64,000 nt of DNA from Acanthosepion lycidas (GCA_963932145.1 OZ010572.1:305335-369334), one strand, 5' to 3'. Shown: positions 42,773 to 55,559, numbered from the stretch's first letter. A program made the numbers and translations. The notes: generated by a model from the letters alone, not told the origin.

Positions 42773-43990
42773 TTAAGGTGAAATGTAGACGTGAGTTGCA
42801 TTATAGGAGAATGGTTGTAAGAATAAATAGATATGAAGAAAGAAGCTCTGGTTTTCTAATGGATATGTCACATGAAGTGGAGCCAAAGAAGAGGTAGCAT
42901 GGTAATAAAATATGCAAGTGGCATTTAATTCAGTTTAATTTTGTGCTTTTTTCTTTGTCTTTTTGTCAATAAAAGTGATGGCCCAAACTTTAGAACCCCA
43001 GAAAAGGTGAGAAAAGATATCTTTTTTTTCATTCCTTTCCTTTTTTACTCTTAAAAAGAGAAGCAGTTGATTCAGAAACCATACAGAATGAACCAAAGAT
43101 CAGGTTCCAGAAATAATTTAATAATGAAACTAATCATATTAAAGATGTTCAAATTAGTTGCCACTTTCTTCCAAATGTTTGCATTAATTTTTTTAAGTAT
43201 TTAAGTAAAATATGATTTTCTGATGTTCTGAAATTCTAATGTGATGACCTCTTTTAGATGCTCATTTGTTCTTAATTAATTAACATAAACAAGGGACAAT
43301 GAGGTGTCTTCACCCATCTGAAATAATCCAGAAACTTCTTGGCCGCAAAAACAAGAAATATAAGAATGATTTCTATTTATTCTTCTGTACTTAATTTCTT
43401 TGTTGTCATATAGCAGTTAAATAATTATTAATAGGTAAAAAGTACCTCTGTGGTTTAATTTTTCTGCAGTAAATATTAGAATAAAACTTTGATACTATTA
43501 AAATCTATCTGTACAACACCTATTTGACTGAATCAAATGTTAGCAAGATTGCCACCTATACAAAGATTAAATGCAAATTAGAATCATCCAATCACACATT
43601 AATGTACTCATAAAATCTACAGTGCTCAAGTTGTATCATTACTGTGGAGTGAGCAGCCATGGTCAAATGCAAAATAAATAACAAAACTGTCCAACAAAGA
43701 GAATTAACAAAGTTCACAATAAAAAGAAACAGAACAGGGCAAAAATGAAATATCACGCACGCAGTCAAACAATATATGCAAGGTAAATTAACAGTGAGAA
43801 GGGAAAAAGTTCAGTTCTAAACTAAGAAATGGCATTTACACACAAAAGCAAGTTCAGACAAGCAAATGTAGCATTCGGTCTTCTAGACAAGGCAGATCAG
43901 TCCTGAGTCATGTCAAACTACAAATCAGCCTATTGGCTAAGGAAAAAATTTGAGCATGCATTTTCGGTTTTTGCCTATAAAAGCAAAGTG
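42773..43990 (+). other. Intron, nothing recognised
   Basis: AT-rich with no coding similarity. A more complex stretch at about 43900-44030 (CCTATAAAAGCAAAG) could be the 5' end of the LINE that follows. Confidence 0.5.
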
Positions 43991-44159
43991 GCAAGTGTTT
44001 TGTAGTTATTCCCTAGTAAGATTGGAATGTTTTTACAGCAGTTAATTTCAAGTTGTTTAAAAATAAGTGTTACATTTTGTCTATATTCATCCTTCTTTTT
44101 GTCTAGCCATTCTTTTTGTTTGCGTCACTTGAATTATTTTTTTTTTTTGATTGTGTACA

Positions 44160-45360
44160 GTGATGTGGAATGCCACCATTATGATGGATTCCCAACAACT
44201 ACAACTGACATCCACATCAGCAAGCCCTTCTTTGTGGACAGCAGATAGGCCCCCAAAAGAAGACCAAATTATTATATCAGGATGAAAGAGCAGTATGAGG
44301 AATTTGTCAAAGGAAATAAACTACTACCAGTGTTCTCACTTCTTCTTGAAGCTACTAATACAAAGACAATTTTCATGTTGAAAACGGATATAACAGCACA
44401 AATATTGATCAGCATCAACAAAGAGGCCATAGAAGAAGCTCTAACAGTCTCAATATTGGGGCCAAAGTGTTGGCCTGAAGAAGTAATACCATGTGGGACA
44501 TCCTACTAGCAACTAAAGATGCAGCTAAATTACCATCCGGAAGCATTCTCATAACAAAGTCAGTGAGAATGCAGAGAGAATATATGGGGATAAGGAAGAC
44601 AAACATGATCTTGCATGGGGTTCCTTTATATATTACTAAGGAGCACTTCCACTATGTCTTTGTAAAGTTTAGTGAGATTGCCAACATCTTGTTCATCAAA
44701 AGTAAGACCAACATCACAACCAGTGATGTAGAAATAATAATCACATTGACCAGGAAAAGTCTTATGGAGATTCCCAATGTGCTGATCTATCAAGGCAATT
44801 TGATTTATGTTGTGGTTTAAGGCTGGCATCTTCTCTTCTGGTTCTATGGTGTTGCAAGACACCATCACCAACACCAGCAGCACCAGAAAAAGCAGTGTGG
44901 TTGGAAAAGCCTGGCCAGACCCCGAGCAGCTCCTGTCAATGTAGTGAGGAGGAGGAAAAAGTCAGCTTTCCCCTTCCCCAGCAGGAAGTCCCACCAAAAA
45001 AAGCTGTATCTCCAACAGAGCAGCCAAAGCAGAAGTTGCCTACAAAAGAGCACCAGTGGCAAACTCAGCAGCAAATTCAGTGATAACAGTGGGAGGAGCC
45101 AGAGCAGCAGCAACAGATGGAACAACCACCCCAGCAAGAACTACAGCAGCAGCAGCAGTTTAAGCCACAGCAGCCAATGGAGTTACTGCAGATTGACCAT
45201 TTCATAGAAATGGAGGAAATACCTCCACTTCAATCTTCCACACTGAAAAGAGGGAGGGAAGAAGAAGACCTAAAAGTCACCAAAAAGAAGTCTGGATGAA
45301 GGAGGGTGGAGAAGGCCAAGAAACCAAACCCAATCCACCGCTGCTTCATCAACAAAAACT
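44160..45360 (+). pseudogene. Tx1-type LINE ORF1 relic
   Basis: Two frames (44282-44509 and 44491-44820) read FVKGNKLLPVFSLLLEATN, then SGSILITKSVRMQREYMGIR, LHGVPLYITKEHF and IPNVLIYQGNLIYVVV. This is the pattern of Tx1-like LINE ORF1 proteins. A Gln/Ser-rich low-complexity part follows to about 45360, with knuckle-like text lost. Frame changes and stops break it. It precedes the ORF2 remnant on the same strand, as in an ordinary LINE. Confidence 0.55.
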
Positions 45361-45479
45361 AGCTGCCAAGTAAGGCAAGGAGCCTCCCTTCATCCCCTTC
45401 TAGGGCTCTGTCTTTTCCTTCCCCCCAAGGAAAAAAGAAAAGATATTTTCCTAGAGGGGAAAATATTTTCTGTATAGTC

Positions 45480-47276
45480 AAAAAGTTTGGGACCACTTGT
45501 CTGGGCCCAAGGATGCATATCCAAAGCTCTGGATGGCGCAAATAGTCTCCAGAGTTGAAGAAAATGGCCAAGAGGTCCCAGTGTTGCTCCACCCCTCCTT
45601 ATATAGAGCATTAATCTCGGATGGAAAAATTACATCTTACATTGGTACCAGTAGTCTGGGACAATCCATTGATATCTTGACCTCTGCAGATAAGGGATCT
45701 CACTTAAAAAATCAATCTAGCCATCTTAAATGTGAGGGGCTTGAGAGATTGGGGTATGGCTGTCCACCAGCTTCATGATCTCTTGTCCTTCAGAGTAGAT
45801 GTGGCCATGTGCAGCAGGAACTGGGGAGGCAGTTATTGGGAATAGGTAGTGGGAGAGGCTTAAGGATAGCTTTTACCATTGAATATAGCCAATGCCTTGC
45901 CCTAGATAAAGCTAAAAATGTGAAGTCACTTAAGGATAGTTTGATCCCAGGCAGAGGCTGGGATGGATTCCCTAGAGATAGGTTTAGCCAAGCAGGCTCT
46001 GGAGCATGAGGCTAGCAAGTGCTACCAGGTAGACATAGATTAAACAAGATGTCTAAGCTGTGAACATGGACACAGAATTGCAGATCTGTCAAGGTCCTGA
46101 TCATTACATTTGGGAGGCCGATACTCAAGAGAGGTGTACTCTGAGGTTGACCAAAGGCATGTGTGAGGCATTTTGAAAGCCATTTTGCCAAGGTGCCTGG
46201 TCTCTGTGGTGATGTGTTTCACAGCTATTTGGCTGATTTTCCTCAGCTTGAGACAACTGAAGTGGCTAGTTCAAGGGTGATATCACAGAAGGTGAAGATC
46301 ACTTGGCATTGAAGAGGGTCAGCAGTGGCAAGTCTCCAGGTTTTTGATGGTCTGCCTTACAAATTGTACTTGAGGCTGTCACACATTTTTGTTCTGATTT
46401 TGATTGTCATATTCAACAACTGGTTCTGGCAGGGGTTCATTCCTGACTGGATCTCCAGGGGTGTAATCATGTTGTTGAACAAGGGCAAAGACGGTGGATG
46501 TGATTTAGATGATTACAGGCCCATAACTCAGTTAAAGATTTCAGCCAAGATCCTAACAGAGCGTTTGCAATCAGTTGCTGAGAGTTTGTTGGGACCCAAG
46601 CAGACTTGTGCTGTGAAGGGACAAACAATTCAGAGCAACATTCATTTGAGCCACATGGTCCAAGAGGGTGTAGAAGATGATGATCAAGCTGCACTGGTCA
46701 AACTGGCTGCTGTCCTGCAGGCTACCAGATTCAAACCTGACTTCTGTAAGTGGATCCTGTATTGCTCCCCAGTGGTGTGTTACAGGTGAATCACATGCTT
46801 TTGCACTGTCACGGTTGGTTGAACAGTGTTGTTTGCTCTTGCCCTACTTTATGCTTTTGCATTGGAGCCCTCTTTCAGACAGTCCAGCTCTACATGGAAT
46901 TGTTATCCCTGGAGGCACTGAGCCAGGATTTCTCTGTATACCAATGATGTATCCATTTTTGTGTCATGCTACAGTGACATTGAGGTGGTACAGAAGGTGC
47001 TTGAATGGTACACAAAGGTGATGGATGCCAATATTAACCAGGACAAGTCTTCCAGCTTGCAGTTAGGTGGCTGGAAGGTGGTCAGGCTTTTGGGGCTCTT
47101 TAATTGGACAGACAAACCAGTATGGTTTGGGCCCAGTCTCCAGCTGAAGGAAAATTGTTTTTGTCTTCATTTTTTATCTCGACTGTTTCAGTCTTTGGTT
47201 TTCCCACTCCTTCATTTATTTTTTCCTTCCCACTCCATTAGTAAGTGTGTTTCTTGATTCTGTGGACAGCAGAATA
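45480..47276 (+). pseudogene. Tx1-type LINE ORF2 (endonuclease and reverse transcriptase) relic
   Basis: Endonuclease-region traces begin near 45720 (AILNVRGLRDWGMAVHQLHD). The RT part is at 46300-46790 in one 154-codon frame: VFDGLPYKLYLRLSHIFVL, GFIPDWISRGVIMLLNKGKD, DDYRPITQLKISAKILTERL and GPKQTCAVKGQTIQSNIHLS. Later frames hold the rest of the palm region (near 46940-47130), including LGGWKVVRLLGLFNWTDKPV. Many breaks occur. A Tc1 element is inserted at its 3' edge. The pattern is close to 'transposon Tx1 149-kDa protein' type sequences (L1 superfamily). Confidence 0.7.
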
Positions 47277-48218
47277 CAGTGGCCAGTCTTATTATTTTTG
47301 AGGGGTGGATGTGTTCTATTAACATCTGTTATACAGTGCTGTTCGATAAAAGGGACTCACCTTATTCTTTGAATTTAGCTCAACTTTCATTTCATCAGAG
47401 AAGAGAACATACTTTCTGCTGTGAAATTTTTGTAATAGTGAGCCCATTCAAGTCTCTTGGCTTTGTTGGCTTTGTTTATTAGCAGCTTAAAGCTTCCTGT
47501 ACAAGATTTATAGCCTTGTTCTGACGGACTAACACCTTGCTCTTTGCTTAGACTGGCTGCAATTTCTTGGCTAGTTATAGTCCTATTCTTCACAACTTCT
47601 CTCTTGATTACCCTGCCAGTTCTATCATCAATATTTTTCTTTTATCCCCTTGTTTCCTTCCTTGGAGCAAGAGTGGCATCATTATGTGCCCTAAGCACTC
47701 GAGAGACAGTTGATTGCAAGGTTATAGCAATTTCTGCAATTTCTCTCGCAGACTTGCCTGCTTTTGAGAGGGCAATACCTTAAGTGGTTCTGGTGCATGT
47801 TTGTACCCTTTCATCTGGTTAGTGACTTGAGTGGCTATTTCAAGCTGTTTTTATACTGTATGAGGCTTTCTGGAATATTCTGAAATACTCTAGATTTAAT
47901 TTAACTGTTCTAGAATTCTCTAGAATATTGTTCTGAGTGTATTGTAAAATAGTTTTCAATATTTTGTCAAAAGCTCTTTAAATTTACCAGTTTAATCATT
48001 AGAATGCGATATCTAAGTCACTTTTTTTGCGCAGAGTTTTTTCCTGAATCTCATTTATATCCAAATTTATAATTATCAATAGAATATTTTAGGGTGAATA
48101 AACGTTTTTGTTAGGTGGTCGGGAAGGGGTCTTTATACTAGTAAGATTAAAAATTATTTTAACCCCAAAAACGATAGACAAAAAATATTTTTAGTTTAAA
48201 AAATCAGGTGAGTCACTG
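47277..48218 (-). mobile_element. Tc1-like DNA transposon, decayed, 942 bp
   Basis: The terminal repeats are CAGTGGCCAGTCTTATTATT at 47277 and, reading from 48218, CAGTGACTCACCTGATTTTT, each bordered by TA. The length is shorter than an intact Tc1 (about 1.6 kb), so part is missing. On the minus strand the N-terminal helix-turn-helix of Tc1 transposase is readable from about 47780: KSAREIAEIAITLQSTVSR, then KREVVKNRTITSQEIAASLS (47593-47540), SFKLLINKANKAKRLEWAHY and FTAESMFSSL. Stops and frame changes occur. The catalytic C-terminus is absent. Confidence 0.75.
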
Positions 48219-49259
48219 TATTTTAGTTTGATTTTGTTATATTTTTAGTTTGTTTTTGGATTCATCTCCTCCCATCTCATTTCATGATTCATAATATTTT
48301 CATATATGTTTGTAGGTAGAAAAGAAAGGAGACATTGAATATTTGTACATAGAGAAAATTTTACATCATGTGGTTGTTTTGTAGGTTCCCTATGAATATG
48401 TAGTATTGTGGTACTTGTAGAATTGAATGGGGATGGATAAGTTTTTGTGGCGAATGAGTAAACTGTAATGAATAAATGGGTCATGAGTCTGATTAACTAG
48501 GTCTAGGATAGTTAGTGATGACCAGCCTTATCCCACTCTCCTTTGGCATTGTGCCACAATTACTGTATAAAAGTGGTAATAAATAATCATTCCCTAATGA
48601 GATTGAAATCAACAATTACCTATCAATGTATACTAATCAGGAGATAATGGTTACCGAGATAATCTTTCAAGTAGTGAGTAACGAATTTTATCCTAATTGT
48701 GCAAATTCTTTCTTGTACCAGACATAAAGTTTACATGAGAAATGTTGGAAATGCATTGAAGAGTGTAATTAAATTAGTTTTATGCCAGTATAAAATAATC
48801 TATCAGGTATATTGTGCCTAAACACTTTCTGACATCAGAGTGAACATGTTTAGTAATGGGAAATCTGTGATACAGTCTTAAACAAATCTTATTTCCTCAG
48901 GTTTGCATTAGTCTATTGTTTGAAGGGAGTTGTATCAACTGAGGGCAAAGTTATGCTCTTTAGCATACACAGCTGTGCTCCTTTTTGTTGTCTTACTTCA
49001 TATTGGAATGGCTACTGACATATGAAAACAGATGTTGCATCATTTTATCTTTTACAAGACTGTGTCATTCACTTCTGAAAATTGTATATTTTTTCCTCTT
49101 TTCCAAGTGTTTTGCTAACTGTTGAAAAATTCTATTTTTGTTTTCATCCTGTACCTATCTGAAATAATATTAATGTTGTTAAACAACAATATGAAATGTC
49201 TTATAGGATAACACTTTAGATAGAGAAAATTCTTAAGTATAAGTAATATTGCAAGAAGA
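48219..49259 (+). other. Intron, nothing recognised
   Basis: AT-rich. No similarity or structure that I can support, and no exon signals in register with the formin frame. Confidence 0.6.
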
Positions 49260-49840
49260 CAGAATGCATGGCTGTTAGTAAAAGGATGAGCCCAAAATGC
49301 AAATTACAAACCGGAAATACCAAAATCTAGAAAGTGTTCTAGCAGAAGATGGAAAGTGTGACACTAAAACCGAAGACACATTGGGATAGATGCTCTCCAA
49401 AAGGTAAGCAGAGTATTAAGAGACAGAAAAACATTGTTAGAAACAAAGAAAAGAGTACTGAACTGTAATGATATCTGTTCTTTTATATGGCAGTGAATGC
49501 AAAGAAAGATGAAGAGACTTGATTGAGGCAACAGAAATGTGGTTCTACAGAAGGATGCTGAAGATACCATGGACTGAACATGTGAGCAATGATGAGATTT
49601 TAGAGAAAATGGAAACAAAAAGGAAACTTATACTTAATATCAGGAAGAGACAGCTGAAATTTCTGGGGTACATAATAAGGAAGGAAGGCTTGGAAAATCT
49701 GATACTCACAGTACAGATTTAAAGACAGGAAAACAACATAACATGCTTCATGAGCTTTAGTAAATTGATGACAGAACAGGGTTTAGGAGAAATAATGAAA
49801 AGATAAAATTTATTAAGAGCTGCAAGGGACAGGAAGTTGG
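49260..49840 (+). pseudogene. LINE C-terminal fragment (reverse-transcriptase tail)
   Basis: The clearest part is a 67-codon frame at 49519-49722: IEATEMWFYRRMLKIPWTEH, then VSNDEILEKMETKRKLILNI and RKRQLKFLGYIIRKEGLENL. The 'EmWcyRRmLrIsWtdhvrNeeVL' pattern is the typical tail of many invertebrate LINE ORF2 proteins. The preceding text (SVLLYGSE-type, near 49480) continues upstream in broken frames. The element's 5' part is absent. Confidence 0.75.
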
Positions 49841-50414
49841 AGAGAACCATGATTGTCTACATTCTGAGGGGATATGATACATAAAGAATTTTTCACAGAA
49901 CAAATGCTGCTTCTTTATTTTCAGACACATAATCTATGATTGACCAACAATGTTTTTGTAAAATTCTTCAAATGACTGCAAGAAAAAAAAGTAAGTCAAA
50001 TATTTTGAGGGAGTGGTACAATGAACCAACCAATTTTCCAGCATCTTTATCTTTGTGAGCACTAAGAAAGCAAAACACGAAAACGTCATCCTCCATGCTG
50101 GAGCTTCAAGCATCACATCCAGTCCACAAAACAAATCCCTGTAAAAATCCAAAATTGCAATAGCCAATCATGAACATTCTCATCAAAAAAAAAAAAAAAA
50201 AATTCCAGTGAGCCTGCACCTGTTAAACCAAAGATATAAAAATGGAACTACTTTCTGACAGGTAGTTCAGCTTCGACACTGACTTCATCACACAACTGCC
50301 ACCCACCAATCTTGTAATTTTTATTTTTATGCTTGTTTGTGAAGAAAAAATTTTTTCTATGAATTGATTTTATCCAAAATTTTTAATTATGCATATTTCT
50401 TGGCTTTTATTCAG
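49841..50414 (+). other. Intron before the FH1 exon
   Basis: Contains an A18 run near 50187-50204. No other feature is seen. It ends at TTATTCAG. Confidence 0.6.
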
Positions 50415-51217
50415 TGAACCAATATGGAATATGCTGGAAAGAGAAGTTCATAATTTGCTTAATAATGAGATGTCACTGCCAAGCAGCCTAAATTCCAGTC
50501 GACGCTCAAGTACCACATCAACTGTATCAAGCAATCTAATTATGCATTCCACTGTGCAACATGAGGATAAAACAGTACAAACAGAAACAGAACTTCTAGC
50601 CAGGCTTCAGAAAAAAATGATCTCTCTGCAGGAAGGACTTGTGTTGACAGAATCAAAGACTTCAAATTTACCAAATGAAGATTTCTCAATTAAAGACAGT
50701 AAAGAGCTCTTACTGGGGCCCAGTACTCCTGAGAAAGGAAGTCACATAATGACTAAAATACATGCTCCACCACTGCTGCCACCACCACCACCACCACCAC
50801 CTCCCCCTCCGCTTCCCCCATTCCTTCAACCAAATATAACCCCTACAAAAATTCCTCCTCCTCCTCCACCTCCTCCACTTCCTCCATTTCTTCAGAAAAA
50901 TACAACCCCTCCAACAGTACCTCCTCCTCCACCTATCACTCCACCTTCTTCCTCCCTTGTAACTTCATCCAGGACTCCATCCCAAGGAACAGCACCTTCT
51001 TTACCACCACCACCCCCTCCTCCTCCTCTACCTCCACTTCTTCCTACCATCACAATATCAAACACTGGACCACCAGCACCTCCACTATTACCAAGCAATC
51101 CTGGTCAGACAGTCCTTCGTGCCCCTCAGCAATTCTTTCCACAAATTGCCATCCCAGAACCTGAATGCAAAATGCGGCCATTTTCATGGAACAAGGTTCA
51201 ACCTATGACAATTTCAG
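50415..51217 (+). CDS. INF2: INF2-like formin, exon d (linker, FH1 and start of FH2)
   Basis: The 803-base exon enters in phase 2 and leaves in phase 1. The first part (EPIWNMLEREVHNLLNNEM) closes the inhibitory domain, in the position of INF2 'llWe.le'. A Ser-rich linker with a predicted coiled segment (LLARLQKKMISLQEGL) follows. From about 50770 to 51110 it holds the FH1 region: three polyproline blocks, two with the near-repeat PPPPLPPFLQ, which bind profilin-actin and SH3/WW partners. The end (CKMRPFSWNKVQP) starts the FH2 domain. The repeats inside FH1 suggest local duplication. The open frame runs beyond the GTAAGT donor by chance. This is one long exon with no internal stop. Confidence 0.92.
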
Positions 51218-51399
51218 GTAAGTACAATGCTTTGCAAATAGTCACCTAGGATCTGACAGATTTTTATGATATAAATCCTCATGAATAAATGAGTTGTGGT
51301 AAAAACAATATTTAGAACAGCTTTTTATAAAGAAAATAAAGTTTTGTTAAATATTCCAAAATACCTGCTTTTGAGTGATGTGATTTATGAAAGATGAAG
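51218..51399 (+). other. Intron start after the FH1 exon
   Basis: AT-rich with no similarity. Confidence 0.5.
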
Positions 51400-52300
51400 A
51401 AAGTTGATACTCCCAAGGCTTCTCCATCACTTACAAACTGACACAGATTGTTGATGAGCCCACCCATCTGTGTTCATGATACAACAGAACATCACACAAA
51501 CCTCCTACACCTCTTCCTCACATTGTGCCCTGAAAAATTCTCTGCTGTGTTACTTCCCCTGAGCAGTTCAGATCATTCATTGGTCAGTGTTAAAGTTGAT
51601 GCCAAACCAAAGGCATCCTCTAATGTGCCATTTTATTGGATGTTGTTTTGATACAGTAAAGCTGACTAGGATAGTTTCAGGTCCCATATGGCTGAAGTTC
51701 CTCTCTCAGTTATTCCTCAAATATAAAACCTCCAGAGATGATGTCCTCATCTCTGAATGGATCCTTTCTAGCATTAAAAGTTTTATATCCCCAGAAAAAA
51801 ATACCAGCAAAGACCTAGTTCACTCCAAAATGTACTACAGCTATAGCTTACCATAACCACTACCAGAAATATCTATTATAGGGAACACTGTAGTTAGGAC
51901 CCTTGCTGAATTCATAACTGCCTGCAATGTTTTAATCTATTAGGCTATTGTCCTGGAGGACACAACACCCAAAGTTTTATGATAATAACAACAACAAAGA
52001 TGAGGACAATAGTCTCAATGTAAATAGTGTAAATGATTACTCCTAATCCCAGAAATTAAGACAGGAAAAAGCAAAGCTCTTCACAAAGTTCTTTTACCCT
52101 TACTGACTTACCCACTTTTGCAGAGTAGAAACATAGTCATATTTCCATCACAGCTCAGGAAGTCTCAAGACATCAAAAAACCTTGACCCTAATAAGGCTA
52201 CAGGTCCAAATAAAATCCCAGCAGGTATCCCCAAGAATATTAACCCTGAATTAGCAAAATTGTTCAATTGCTACTTTAAGGAGAAATCTTTTCCAAGACT
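51400..52300 (+). pseudogene. LINE endonuclease-RT relic (CR1/Jockey-like)
   Basis: From 51430 the plus strand reads HTNLLHLFLTLCPEKFSAVL, LPLSSSDHSLVSVKVDAKPK and SSNVPFYWMLF, the C-terminal endonuclease pattern (T..lDLfLtsnPe.fs....plgSSDHslisv). Around 52170-52290 it has LDPNKATGPNKIPAGIPKNI, NPELAKLFNCYFKE and SFPRLCQ, the start of RT (NKATGPDkIP...l.Fn..l....fP..Wk). The middle is broken by frame changes. Other RT motifs are missing. It sits in a formin intron, so it is an old insertion. Confidence 0.75.
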
Positions 52301-53041
52301 ATGTCAAGTATATGCCCAATTTTGATTCATGTAATTCTTACAAAAATCTGGAATTGAAATGTCTTCAAATTGTTGGAAACATTTACAAGAAATATTACAT
52401 GGAAGAAAATATATAATTAACTAAAAATGACAGATATGTACAATATACTATATGTAGAAAAACTTCCCATGCAGTTCCATCTTCATTTGCTGTGTCACAT
52501 GGGGATAGAAATTTTCATTTAGCAAAATCAATGCTCAACTTCTTGACTCAGAAAAATATCTTTTCTCTTCAAATGTATCATTCAAATGAGCCAATTGCTC
52601 ACTGTAGTGTTGCACTGTAAATGACTTTTCTGTGTCCATCAAGAAGAGAAATGCTGATCAGTGTCTGTTTCAGTAAATTTGTGTGCAGTACAAAATATTT
52701 TTCCAGGGCTTGTAAAAGACTTATAATTGACTGATAGCATAAGCAATAAAAAAGTTAACTTCAAAGATGCTATTATGATTTCCTTAACACTGTAAAAAGC
52801 AGAATTGGAATCTTTCATATAAAACTTAATTTAATGAGAACTATACTAATATTATTGTCATGCTTGAAAATCAGGAATATTTATGACACAAGCCTAAAGA
52901 TTTTTGCTTTAACATATATAAGTATCATTGGTTTAAAAAAAATTAGTTTCTGTCATTTTGTTATGTTATTTATTTTGATGTAAGTTTTTTTCTCTTGAAA
53001 TATATAAAATGTACTTGGACACTTCTTATACTTTATTGTAG
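52301..53041 (+). other. Intron before exon e
   Basis: AT-rich sequence ending TTTATTGTAG. No other feature. Confidence 0.6.
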
Positions 53042-53184
53042 ATGTTAGTGTGTGGAATGATGTCCTTAAAATGAAGGACCCTGTTGACATGGAATATAAA
53101 AGACTGGAGGAATTGTTTTGCCAAAAAGATAATACTGTACCTGAAAAAGAGAAAAGTCCAATTCGAACCGCAGTTTCCTCTGAG
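53042..53184 (+). CDS. INF2: INF2-like formin, exon e (FH2)
   Basis: The 143-base exon enters in phase 1 and leaves in phase 0 at GTCAGT. It encodes VSVWNDVLKMKDPVDMEYKR, LEELFCQKDNTV and SPIRTAVSSE. The pattern 'vW..v......d..rLEeLFcqk' is the lasso/linker region of FH2, where the dimer subunit wraps its partner. Confidence 0.92.
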
Positions 53185-53282
53185 GTCAGTAATAGAAACT
53201 TACCCCTTATTGAATGTTATTTTATACTTGAATATATTATTGATAATTTATGGTTTTCATTTCTTTCTTTTTTTGTTGCTAG

Positions 53283-53447
53283 ATTACTTTAATTGACCCT
53301 AAGAAGAGCATGAACTTGAATATCTTCCTGAAACAATTCCGGCGAAGTAACGAAGAAATAATTGAGATGATAAAGAAAGCAGATGTCCGGGCATTTGGAG
53401 TGGAGAAATTGAAAGGTTTAATAAAGTTGCTCCCCCAACAAGATGAG
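53283..53447 (+). CDS. INF2: INF2-like formin, exon f (FH2)
   Basis: The 165-base exon is phase 0 at both ends, with acceptor GTTGCTAG and donor GTCAGT. It encodes ITLIDPKKSMNLNIFLKQFR, RSNEEIIEMIKKADVRAFGV and EKLKGLIKLLPQQDE. The 'D.krs.NinIfLkqfr...eei...I...d......e.L..L.kLlP..dE' pattern is the core FH2 actin-binding lasso and knob. The Ile that contacts actin in formins (the conserved Ile in NIxIFLK) is present as N-I-F-L in this frame. The identity of that residue is my reading of the family pattern. Confidence 0.93.
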
Positions 53448-55559
53448 GTCAGTCTAAAAGAGTTTTCTTTGATATTTTCATTTTTAATCTTTAGCAAAAA
53501 AACATTTTCTTCATCAAATAGTCATAAAAATGGTAATGAAAAATTGTTCTTACATGTCATCACTAAAAGATTACTGTTGAGTTACAAATTCATTGTGACA
53601 AATGATGTCCAGTATTTTTAACTTCATATTTATGGACATTTTGGTACAATTTACATGATATATTTATGTGAGCAATATCTTAGGAATTTCAACTTATGAT
53701 ATAATTCCATATTAAAATCCTATTGATCATAATTTATTTTGTTGGTTCCAGTTTTTATGATGGAAATAAGGGCTACATGTTTTATATACAAATGAATCCA
53801 AATGATACAGGTCCTAGAAACATATTTGATTAATACAATATACATATACATGAATAAAGCATTATTTGACATACTGATATGTGCTCTGATATTCTATGAC
53901 TATTATCAATCATTTATCCATTGGTTTTGTTCCATTTTTTATTGTTTCACTTTAAACATTACTAGCAGCATTTTTATTGCATCATCAAAAATCTTGCTTG
54001 AATATTTATTACTATTCTCATATATCTATTTTTCAATCATGGATCACTATCTAACAAGACCAATTCATTAATTTGAAGACTTCCTTGGCATGTGGGCAAT
54101 AGTCAGCTTTGTAGAATGTGAAGAAACATTGTTTTACACAAATATACTCTTTAACATAAAAATTTGGGGGCATGACATATAGCATTCAGAAAATATCTGG
54201 TCCAAGGACATAAAATAATTTTTTGCATTTATCATTGTACACTATCATCAACTTCAAAGGGACCTATAATGTTACTGACTAGAATACTAGCCTGAAACAT
54301 TACTTCATTACTAATCATTTTCTTGCTTATCTTTTTCAATCTTGCTCAGGTATTTTTCTGATTTTCTTAAAGCCAGTTTTTTTGTTGTTTATATTTTGTA
54401 AATGTTTTCAATTATTTTTTAACAGTCTTTGATCTCTGTTTGACTTTTTTCTAACTTCCAATATCCTATTCCTATCTTTTAACATTTTTACAGTATTTTG
54501 TTTCTATTTTTGTGCTATATATTTATTATAATTCATGACAATCTTTATGTATCTGATACTAAAAAATAAATATCAATAACTGTACTATTACAGTATTGCC
54601 AGAAATAATTATACCCCTACCAATTTTTCATAAAATGTTAATTTTCTAAACTAAGCCTATCAAAATTTTATTATTTTTCATGGAACATAAAAGAATCAAA
54701 ACTTTATTAAATATTTGAACAGAACTAAATTCAACATAAGTTATCAGTTTGTCATCACAAATGCTTATGTGGAGTGCATTGTTTAGTGATATTTTTCAAG
54801 TTTAAGACTGCCTGAACCACTTTTGAGCATTTTACATATTCTAAAGGTTGCTTCTGCTGATTTTGTTCTAAGTTTAAATTGTAAACATTAAGTGAAATAT
54901 AGCAATCATCTTTTGAGCAATCATATGGATTTTATTTGTTATTAGTTTAAGTATCCTTTACTAAAGATTATCTGTCAGTAAATGATGTGTAAAATATTAA
55001 TAACCAAAAACAAATTTAATGAAAAATATTGTATTTAATTTAATATGTATGGTTATATAAAAATGATAATATTTAGGGTAAAATTTGTTATTTTTGGTTG
55101 GGTAATTACAATTCACCAATTTTTGTTTGGAGCCAAACATACTAACTTTTTAAAAACATCAGGTTTAATCAGAATGGTTTCAAATTAAACTTAGGTTTTC
55201 AGTTTGTGAAGTTTCTGTCTGATTACTTTACTCTCTCTGTCTGTTAGAATGTTTGATGCCCAAATTTAGAAATGTTTTTAAAAGAAAAAAACAACCAACC
55301 AGTACTACTTACCTAATAAAGTTTGAAGAATGCATCATCTGAAACATTACTAAAAACAACTAACAAAAACATTATTAAAAACAGGATGTGTATACTAGTA
55401 TTAATAACTTTGAAAATAAGTTGATCATAAATTTGGCCCATCTTCATAGATTCATTTCTGAAGAGTATAAGAATAAATAATAAAATAATAGTTTTATTTT
55501 TCAAATTTTGCTTTTAAATAAAATCTACTTTCAGTATAAATAAAATTTAATTTTTCTTA
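53448..55559 (+). other. Formin intron, nothing recognised
   Basis: AT-rich with long T and A runs. A 63-codon minus frame at 55504-55313 shows no similarity. No exon in phase with the gene was found. Confidence 0.6.

Noticed and set aside
44865..45137. Leu/Trp-rich minus ORF opposite the LINE Q-rich stretch
   Set aside because: It is the antisense of a Gln-rich coding repeat; composition, not conservation, keeps it open.
50892..51098. Gly-rich minus ORF opposite the FH1 exon
   Set aside because: It is the reverse complement of a polyproline run, so poly-Gly is expected.
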